Positions 12,101 through 22,760 of a stretch of DNA of 64,000 bases are shown one piece after another. This DNA comes from Halichondria panicea (lineage: Eukaryota > Porifera > Demospongiae > Suberitida > Halichondriidae), in assembly GCF_963675165.1 (NCBI RefSeq), contig NC_087382.1, forward strand, positions 6,124,315-6,188,314, written 5' to 3'. The translations under genes and the position numbers were made by a program. Under the pieces are notes generated by a model. The model had not been told where the DNA came from and did not search any database. It saw only the letters and a list, made by a program, of their open reading frames with translations. Positions within the stretch are counted from its first letter, which is position 1, and every line of letters starts with the position of its first letter.

Positions 12101-15100
12101 GATAGTGCTTTCAATGGTAAATCTATTGTGTAAATCAATAAGTAGTCCTCACATTATGTTACGTCACAGCCACTGTACTTATCCACATTTATTTTTTACC
12201 CACAGGTTTAACTAATTTCTTATGAGATTAACTTGTCGCCTGAGTGTGTATCCGATCCGAGCCTCAAGTTAAATCTACAGACCTGATGTTTTACTTAGCT
12301 GTCTCTGTCTACAGTATATTATATACAGAGAGGTAGCCTCTTCTTTTTCTGTTCTCTTTATCACAATAAGATAAAATACTGTTTTAACGTTCAATGAGAT
12401 AAAATACGGTAAATAATAAATTAATTGTCCACCCACGCGCCAACAGTAAATACCAGGCCCACTATTCAAGGGGCTGGAGTCGAGGCTAGGTTTCCATATT
12501 CATTATAACATACTGATAATTATTTTGTGCAACACTCTGGTGTGAGACGTTTAGTATACATGAGAGGCTGTATACACTGTATACAAATGTAAATACGTGT
12601 ATATACCTGAAGTTTAGTAGTATCCACGACACCTTTGGGGGTGGGTGCTTTTAATTCTAGATGAAATTTGGCTTGGGGCAGCAATCCAGACAAGGAGATG
12701 GTACAAATGGTTTTCTTGGGAGCATTTTCGTCAGGGAAGAACCTGCATACTATCCTGGGAGGGTAGTCGTGGAGATCCTCGGCTCTGAAGTTCTCCGTCT
12801 CAGGTTGATCCACTTCACTACGGGAGATCTGAGAAATAAAGAGAATGATAATTAGAGTGTGTCCAACTTCATATTTACCGTTTCCTTGTCTGGTTCCACA
12901 GACCACCCATGTACTAGGGGTCTGTTGAGGGTGGCATACATCTCAATAAACGTCAGTGATCCTAGAATCGTCTTGTCAATTGACTTTGAAGACACTTCAG
13001 GATAGTCTCGTGGGATCAACACATTATCAAGTGTCTCCAGAAACTGTAAAACCGGGGTACGTAAAATAAGCACACTTTAATTGAGCGTTCTTACCTTAGT
13101 ATAAAGGCTCCCAAAGAGACAGACTCCAATGATGACTATCCTGTCCCCAGTTGTCTGTGGAGGAGACCGGTAGACTCTGACAGTGTAGAGGTTACTGTCA
13201 GTCGCCCCTACTTGTATTTGTTGAAACAAAAGCCATTCGCAATTACAAATTAACTTTTACCTCTCTTTCTCTGACCAACTTTGAAGAAGTTCTTCAGTCG
13301 TGTGACCAGCGTAAGTCTCCCCTTATTTCCTCCAGGAGTAAACTCTGACTTGCCCTCTGGTACCTCCCGGTACACGTAGACAATCTTGGAGCCGGATCTC
13401 TTGGGAAACAAGTCAGCTTGGAGAAAGAGGAGGTCGTTAGCTTCTTGTTGGGTGGACACTCGTATATGATGCTCCATGGTCAGGGTCACCTCTCCGTCTA
13501 GACCTTCACTCGAGATCAAGTAAGATGGACTTGCAGACTGAATGCCCTCAGGCATAACAAACACATCCTTGGGGGCAAGGCTGGGTTGGACTTTAATGCC
13601 TACAGAGGTTCCTGGAGGAAAAGCGTTAGCTCGAACAGTCACTTCAACTCCATTGTTAAAGTCAGCATGTCCACCACTGGAGGTGAACTCTTTCTTTTGA
13701 GGCTCATCATAGAAAGTGACGTCAGGGTGTGCAAAGGTTTGGTAGAGGGGATCTACACATGTGGTAAACACACAGACCATGTGCTAGATACACAACAGAA
13801 GCACACACTTACATCCAGGTGGTGTGGAGAGTGTATCATTTGTTCTTGTCTTGTTCTGGTAGACTGGCTTCTTTCTAAAGTTGACTCACAATCATAAAGC
13901 CATTGACTCAACTGTGCAGTAGTTACTCACGCTTCTGTGTCAGTGAAAACTGTCCAGTTTCTGGGGAGGATCCGAACAGACTGCAGAGTGTGCACAATTA
14001 TGTTAATTGATAGGGAATCTCAGTGGTGCATGTATCCAAAAGGCCGTGTAAAGTAAGCAAAAAAAAGTGTGCAGTATAATGTAGTATATAGCTACGCTAC
14101 AATGGATAAAGAACAAATATACGGAGTCTCAACACCCTCTTACTGCATTTTCTAGAAACGCCACTACATTATCTACAACGTAATTAATCACGGCACACGT
14201 ATATGCAGAGGTGGCTTGGTGTGCATGTATATTATTATGTGTGTATAATAATTATATGTGGGTGGGCGCTACAAGTGGTGCAAATTACACACTAGAGATA
14301 AGATAAGATCTACATGGGAACTACATGAAACTGAAAGTGCCTCAGATCGAGAAGGTATACGTATTAGCAGGAGCCCATTAAGAGAAGGAACGGCTGATCT
14401 GACTACAGAAATCACATTTCGTAAGTGGTTTATGACTTATTCACTAAGTGGTTGAATCCATACACGCATTATACGCAACACAGCACTGTGGTTTGCAAGC
14501 ACTTAGTCACTTCCTAAAAATATCTAGAATTCCTATGTCACCAGAAATTACAAAACGTGATCCCCAAAGGGTTTATAAAAGCAACAAGACTTAGCAACAG
14601 TTTTATTTTTGAAAATGTTCTGTTTTGACAGGGGATTTCTGCTTCTATACTTGGCGTTGGCCCTGAATTTCCCTGCTTCAACATTGGAATGGACGAGAAG
14701 ATTAACTATGTATAATTTATGACTCCCCTTTTTTCATTTTTCAGGAAGCGCTCTGCAACAAACAAGCCCAGCCCCTTTTTTTGCAAAAAACCACTCGAGT
14801 TCCACCCTCCAGCCTATAATTATGGCCAAGCTTCTCGGTTCTGTACAGCCAGCTTGCTACACTATTCAGTCCCAAAAAGATGCAAGAGTCTACTGAATGC
14901 GCAGTAAAAAAGTTTGAAACATGCATTGTTGCAGAATAGAAACAGAAGCAGTGGCGAATAGGAAAAATAAAAGGGGGGATCCAAACTAACAGGCGCACAG
15001 CGTGAAAATTTGGGGGTTACGCCCACTTCCGATCACATGTTGTGCAGTAAGACTAGGGAACAGCCAGGGGAAGTCCCATAATAGACTTGCGTAGAGAGCT

Positions 15101-18100
15101 ATAGAGTTAGTTGCTACTAACATTCAACTAGCTAGCCTAGGCTAACCATTGACTTTGAACACTCTTTTGGCAGTTGATACATCAAAACAACAGGTATATA
15201 TACCGTATTTACTTGATTAAACGTCCTCCTTGATTAAACGCCCATCTTGTTTAAACGCCCATGGTAAAAGCTGTCTTTGTCAATAAACGCCCCTCTTAAA
15301 TAATCACCCATGTATGGGGCGTGGCACTGTGGGTGGAGCTGAATTAGCACAGCTGAAACAATGGCCTGGCCGAGGGGTCCGACACTGTAATTTTTAGCGT
15401 ACAAGATTTCAAAATCTCGAGATTTCAGAGATTTCAGAGATTTCACAAAGCATCACTGGGGTTGAAGATTGAACGTTCTACCGTCATTCAACACTTGCAC
15501 TAGTCATGCACCTCGGTCATGGATGCACTAGCACTTGCACTAGCACTTGCACTGTGAGCTGATGCAGTCAAGGCATAGATGGGCGTGCCCGTCCCCTTTT
15601 TGTAGGCAGGCCACGCCCATCTGGTTAAGGCATGACATTGAGATTATATTAAGATTACAGAAATGAGGTCAAAGGTGGGATTTTAGAGATCAAGATTTCG
15701 GGATTTTATGAGATTTCAAAAGTTGGTGTACAAGATTTCACGCAGTGTCGGACCCCTCGATGGCCTGGCAGCATAGAATAAATAGATATATACTATTCAT
15801 GATGGCAGAGAGGACACAGAGGAAGAAACACCACTCCTACGACTTAAGATTGAAGCTGAGACCTGTGGCAGCAGAAAGTTACTGGTGATTAACCCTACCA
15901 TCCTACAACTATAACGAGTGTTGCAAGCGTGCGCTTGCTAATGCCTCTCGCCATGTTATGCTTTCGCTCAAATAGTGTTATAGCAGTTTCTATTATATTA
16001 ACCCTTTAACCGCCACGGGCCACGATCGTGGCCCGCAATAGTGACTTTTTTTGCGAAATTCTAATTCTGCGATACTTAGGAAGTAGCTCGAACTACGCAC
16101 ATCCCTGTATAGAGGAAGAGCTGTAGAATCACGTGCAATTTAGTCTAGAATTTTCCAAGCCACGTTGCTATGTTAAAATTTCATTAGCATCTTACCGCAC
16201 GAAGTTTATAGCTATGGCTAGGTTGTTTACTCGTGCCGATGTGCTTGAACAGCTTGAGGACAGCAATGGCGATGTCTCCTCTGGTGATGACAGTGCCTAT
16301 GAAGGAGAGGGGATAGTAGGATACCTCCCAAAGGCTACCAGATTTATGCCAGACGCTGATGAACTGTCTAGGACTGAGGACATGCATGACATGGACCTAG
16401 ACGCTAGAGCTATGGACTAGGACGGTGAAAGACCAGGAGAGGGCTCACTGTGTGACTCTGGCAAGTAGTATAGTATAGCTAGAATATCAGTAGTAAGTAT
16501 AGTATAGCTAAAATAGAATTAGCAGTAATGAACAGTCTTTATGTGAGCTTGTAAATTTCATAGATCGTTCACCGATATAGTAATCACATGTACGTATTGT
16601 ACTTTAAATTGATATATCTTAGCACTGTTACATTCATATGATGTGAAAATCAAGCTTAGTCGAGCCTTTATACCATATGATAGGCTGATCCATAAAAAAA
16701 ATTTTTTGAAGTTTATCTCACCGCTGGCCAAGCATTTAAAATGATAAAAACGGGTGAGCGTAATAACCGTGGTTGTTATGGCAACACATGTTGCATTATT
16801 TTATTCCTTGTTGTATGGGCATTCTATTGGTATATGGTTGCTAGGCATTTTATTGGTCTGGAAACCTGATAGAGAATTTACAGACATTTCACTTCACTGT
16901 TAATTAAGAATCCGATGGTTAAAGGGTTAAAGTTAGCTTCTCTATATAAAGTCACTGAGAAGAAAAGACTTATTTACATGCATCTATATTGTTGTTATTT
17001 ATGGCTTACCAGGACCTCAAGAAAGAAGAAAATTGATTCTTTCAGGATCTGTAGTTCAGTGTATATAATATCTATGAAGAAAAGAGTTGTGTACATGCAT
17101 ATTGTTATCTATAATTATTGTTATATGGTAGTGTTTTGTGGTTTACCAGGCCCTCAAGAAAAATATGATTCTGCCAGGGGAGGATCTGGATCTTGAATAT
17201 TATTTTCTCACACATGGGGAATGAGCGCGCATGCGCATTACATCCACAGGAATAATTAAAGGGTGTGTCCAAAGAGATCAATTTCACAAAATTAATAGCT
17301 ACTGCTAGCTAGGCGTTTTAACTGAATCTTGTAGCTAACAAAAAGCTAGCGCTTTGGTACAAAGCTAACTCATATGTTGAATAGAAAGTTTGTGCGAACA
17401 GATATGCTATAAAAGATTCTGAAGAGACTGCAACAGCCTTCAATGTGAGTCAAACTAGCCATAACTCGAGAAAGAAGCTTTAGTTTGCTAATCCACTAAT
17501 CAAAATCCAAGAAAACGTGGCTAGAAGCCTATAGAAGCTGTCAGTTTTCGTCGCATTGCAACCGTTAAGCAGTTACTGCTGGAACACACACACACACACA
17601 CACAGTCAGCTTTACCGTATCCCTCGTGCGGCTACGCCTCGAGGAATAATTATACACAACATCCCGATACACAGATGCAAAGCAGGGGCGTAGCCAGGAT
17701 TTTAGAGAAAGGGGTGCTAATGAAAGAGGGCGCAAAGCGCCCGATTTTTAGCCGCGCAGTGCCGAAATTTGGTTGACCGGAAGCCACACCTCTTATTAAT
17801 GACGTCATAATTAACTTATGTGCCAAGTATGGCGTGGCTGAACCTTTATTTGCATAGAGAAGCTGGCCACGATCACAAAAGAGAACTAGTTCATAGATTT
17901 AAGCCAGAATAGCTCACAGTTTAGAGACTGAATCGTTTTCCTTGCTATACTAGCTAGCTAACAGCCTAACTGCAGTAAGATTTGGAAGAGAAGGGGGTGC
18001 TCAGCTGGATAATCAGATACATTTCTCTGTGATTTGTATACTTCACTCAGGCTGGTTGGGGGTGCTCGAGCACCCCTAGCACCCCCCCTGGCTACGCCCC

Positions 18101-21100
18101 TGCAAAGAAACGCCCAGATCCGAGATCTCGCACAACACAACAGCAAGCTGTTACATGCCACTGGCACTTATAGTGTAATACGCAAACCAAGGCATAATCA
18201 CCAAAGTTCCTGCATATTACCAGGAGCCCATAAATAAGAGAAGGAGCGACTGGCTACGGGGATCACGTTTCGTAAGTGGTTATGACTGCATTCCATATTA
18301 TGTGCACAGTCACTTAACTGACATAAGTGGTTGAATCCTACGGAAGCCCGTAGGGGCCATTTAGTTCCACTCTAAGATTCCACTCTAGAACACACTTCCA
18401 CTCTGAAATTCCACTCTGGAATGCACTTCCATTCTAAAATTCCACTCTAGGATGCACTTCCATTCTGAAATTCCATTCTAGAATGCATTTCCAATCTGAA
18501 ATTCCATTGTGCTATCACATGATATTTAGCCATCCAGTGTGAAAAATGGCTAGTGAAGTTGAGACACTTGTTAATATTTTGAGAGTGCATGCATGCATGG
18601 GTATAATTATTCTTACAGGCTAATCCGGCCTGTGTTTTTGATCTTGTTAACCCCTAACAGCTACTGTAGTAATTATTCTGAAACAGTTAGGACACAAGCA
18701 AACAACCACAGCATTTGGGGACATGAATGCTAATGATCTGTCTATACAACACATGCACAAATTGATATTAATAATTCGTTATACAAATCATCAATAAACG
18801 TTTAATCTAGCTGCACTTTTATGTTCATAGTTGCCAGTTCTCCTACTAAGTGCCTGAACACGTACAGGACCAGATGATGTCAATTTGACCTTTGTTCTGA
18901 CACATACGACATGCACCTCCACTCTGGTTGAACATCAGAGAACGCAGAGCTGGTAGGCGGGACTTTGTTCTGCATTGGGGACACTATACTCCCATGCACA
19001 CCCCTTACAGATACTACACTAATATTACGCGTGGGTGGGGGTCACTCAAAGATGCGTAGCTACAACGGCTGAATCTGAATTTCGGTGTAGCCCTTACTAC
19101 AGAATAGTATCAATTAAATAATTATAACTACTTGCATGTGGGAGGTTATCAAAAACATGCACCATTCCTTCAACTGCTATTAATAAATGAGTCCACTATA
19201 CATACACACACACAGTAATATATACCATAATTATACTCACGAACGATTTATCAGAGCAGTTTAGTCAGTATAGTAGACACGATCTTGGTACAGGGATGAG
19301 GCCGGCCATGATATCACGTGATTAGCACAATGGAAGTGCACTCCAGAATGGAAGTTCAGAGTGGAATTTTAGAATGGAAGTGCATTCCAGAGTGGAATAT
19401 TAGAGTGGAACTAAATGGCTCCTACGGGCTTCCGTAGAATCCCTACACGTGTTATATGCAATACAGGGCTGCGGTTTGCAAGCACTTAGTCGCTTCCATA
19501 CAAGGAAGTAGAGTTTCATTGGGAAACGTGATCCCTGAGCATACATTGAAGTCAGCCGCTCCTTCTCTTATTTATGGGCTCCTGATATTACTCACGCTCA
19601 AGTCTTGCTCAGTGAACAGTTGTGCATGTGCATTGAGAGTGTCCACCCAGTCTTGTTTGTCATTCCCTGACTCTGCCACCAGATGATACACCCTCTCCTT
19701 TGTGTGCACGTCAAACACGTGCTCATGACCTTTGATGGGCTCACGACTTATAACCTGGGTGCACGAATTCATGTTGATGACCCCTATAGGGAGGAAATCA
19801 AGAAAACAATGCAAAGCTGTTAACACAAGCACCCCCTTTATTAGAATGATAGTGTTGAATCAACAAAATAAAATAAAGAACAGCACTCACAGAGGATCGA
19901 AGCACTATATACAGCATAATAATTATGTTACCTGACTTCAATTTATATAATTAATAGCATGGTTAAGAGTGCAATAACACAAGTAAGAAGCAATAGCAAG
20001 GCTTGTGAGACTACACTGACTTATTATGCCAGTTGTGCAATTATATGCGCAGTGAGGTATATGCATATGGTAGTGTGTTTGCGTGTCTGTGTGTGTAGAG
20101 TGTAGACTCGCAAGCTTTTGCACGTGAAAAAGATACTGCCGGTAAAACTCTGTGTAGAGACTTTTATGGCGTGTAATTTGAGTCAGTATTGTGCCGATAA
20201 TTTTGCCAGGGCAAAAATGTTTTACTGGGACAATTGCCGCGGCAAAACAGTTTGGCTCGCTAATACCGGGACGATTGCCACAGCAAAATGCAAAATTTTG
20301 TGGATAGGTAAATACCGCTCCAGAATGTTTACTGAGCTATTTGCCGCGGCAAAAACATTTCCCGGGACAATTACCGCGGTAAAAAATATTTACCGGGCCG
20401 GATCCAATCATTACATGATGTGCACCTGATCTGCCTTGTGGTGTAAGATGTAGCTATATATATAGCTGTACGTGTAGTGATCTTGTATTTACCATCTTCA
20501 GAGTGTTAGCAAGCTATGAATAGGTCAAGAAAGAGAGCCCCTCTGTGTAATATAAGTAATTAGATAGCTCATCTTTCAACTTGTGCATGCTATTATTTTT
20601 AGCACTCCCACAAGAGCTGGTGATGCTATGAAGACCTGGCTAGAAATTAAAGACTTTCTATCTGCTAAAGAGTTGTACTTCTCCATTGTTTTCCTGTTCC
20701 CCCCCCTCATTAATCCCGATGTAATTATTAGAATTTTTGTTGTTCACTTAAAACCAAGAAACGATTATGAGTATAAAACAATACACTTAATTGAGCTAGC
20801 TTCTTTGTTGTGTCACAGAGATGAATGTTCTGTTTCAGATATGCAAGTAAATGGAGTCCATGGTGGTTTCAGCTGTGCCAGTAAATGCAATCCATGGTGG
20901 TTTGAGCTGTACAAGACTATATTATCTACTTGTTAATTTAATACTCTCTGAAAGGCAGCCAATAACGAGATCACAACATCCATAACATTAACACTTGTCA
21001 ATGAATAAAAATAATAAATAAAAATTTATAAATGTACACCACGAGGCAGATCAGGTGCACATGCATCATGTGATGATTGGATCTGGCCTGATAAATATTT

Positions 21101-22729
21101 TTTGTCGCTGCAACTGTCCCGGTAAATGTTTTTGCTGCGGCAAATGGCTCAGTAAACATTCTCGAGTGGTGGTATTTACCCATCCACAACATTTTGCTTT
21201 TTGCCGCGGCAATCGTCCCGGTATTTAGCGAGCCAAACTGTTTTGCCGCGACAATTGTCCCGATAAAAATATTGCCGCGGCGAATGTCCGGGTAAACATT
21301 TTTGCTCCGGCAATAATTATTACCGGCACAATACTGACTTAAACTAGTGTTCAAGCTGGCGCTGTGCTAATGCCTCTCGCCATGTTTTTGCTTTCGCTCA
21401 AAAGTATTAGAGTGTTATATTAGTTTTTATAATGAATTTTATATTAAAGTTAGCTTATCTATATAAAGTCACTGAGAAGAAAATACTTATTTACATGCAT
21501 CTATTGTTGTTATTTATGGCTTACCAGGACCTCAAGAAAGAAGAAAATTGATTCTTCCAGGATCTGTAGTTCAGTGTATATAATATCTAAGAAGAAAAGA
21601 CCTGTGTACATGCATATTGTTATCTATATTGTTATATGGTAGTGTTTTGTGGCTTACCAGGCCCTCAAGACAAAGATGATTCTGCCAGGAGGATCTGGAT
21701 CTGGATATTATTTTCTCACACATGGGGAATGAGCGCGCATGCGCATTACATCCACAGGAATAATTAAAGGGTGTGTCCAAAGAGATCCACAAATGGCTAC
21801 TGCTAGCTAGCTAGCTAGCTGTTTTAACAGATATTTTCTGAGTATTGTAGCTAACAAAAAGCTAGCGCTTTAGTGCAAGGCTAACTCATATGTTGAATAG
21901 AAAGTTTGTGCGGACAGATGATGCTATGAAAGATTCTGAAGAGACTGCAACAGCCTTCAATGTGAGTCAAACTAGCCATAACTTGAGAAAGAAGCTTTAG
22001 TTTGCTAATCCACGAATCAAAATCCAAGAGAACGTGGCTAGAAGCCTATAGAAGCTGTTAGCTTTCGTCGCATTGCAACCGTTGAGCAGTTACAGCTGGA
22101 ACAGACACACAGACACACAGACACACAGACATACAGACACACAGACACACACACAGTCAGCTTTACCGTATCCCTCGTGCGGCTACGCCTCGAGGCATAA
22201 TTACACGCCATAGACTTGTGCAACGTTTGTCACAATATTTGTGGCAATTTTGCTAGATCACGTGCGGTTACCACATGCATGCAAGATCATTGACATAGTG
22301 AGCCCTAAGCCCTGATAAAAAATTAGAATACTTTTAGCATATAATATATAGGTGCGTCTAAAGAATAATTATTAGATCCCACTTGAGTGTATTTGCTTAT
22401 TGTTGCTATGTGCTTTATTTCTAATAGAGGACCTGGTATAACGTGCTCTATATTAATTGCCTTTGGCTATATTGAATACAATACACGTGAAGATCATACA
22501 ATACGTACAGCTATCTGCCATGATTGTTATTATTTTTTACATAAGCTTATATATAAGCATTCATGCAATACAAATATACATACCCATGCACGCTCTGCTA
22601 GATCCGCTCATAATTTATTATCCACTCAACTATAGTGTCCAATATACTAGACTCTGGAGACTTTTACGCGGTAGCCTTAGGTTCTTGGTATTTATGCCTC
22701 GGTGCGCATGCGCAAGCGAGGTATACGGT

Positions 22730-22760
<31 letters not shown>

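Larger units (their letters stand above)
15910..17650 (+). repeat. Repeat unit copy 1 (partner 21360-22200), interrupted by piggyBac-like DNA
   Basis: It is collinear with 21360-22200 from CTAATGCCTCTCGCCATG to the CA tract and CTTTACCGTATCCCTCGTG end. The only large difference is the 925-bp insertion at 16002-16926. The minus-strand frames 17105-17287 and 21571-21792 are the same repeat translated, not genes. Confidence 0.8.

Noticed and set aside
20583-20936. 117-codon frame in the loop of the fold-back element as a transposase
   Set aside because: No DDE, HUH or reverse transcriptase motif seen; the composition is not coding-like.
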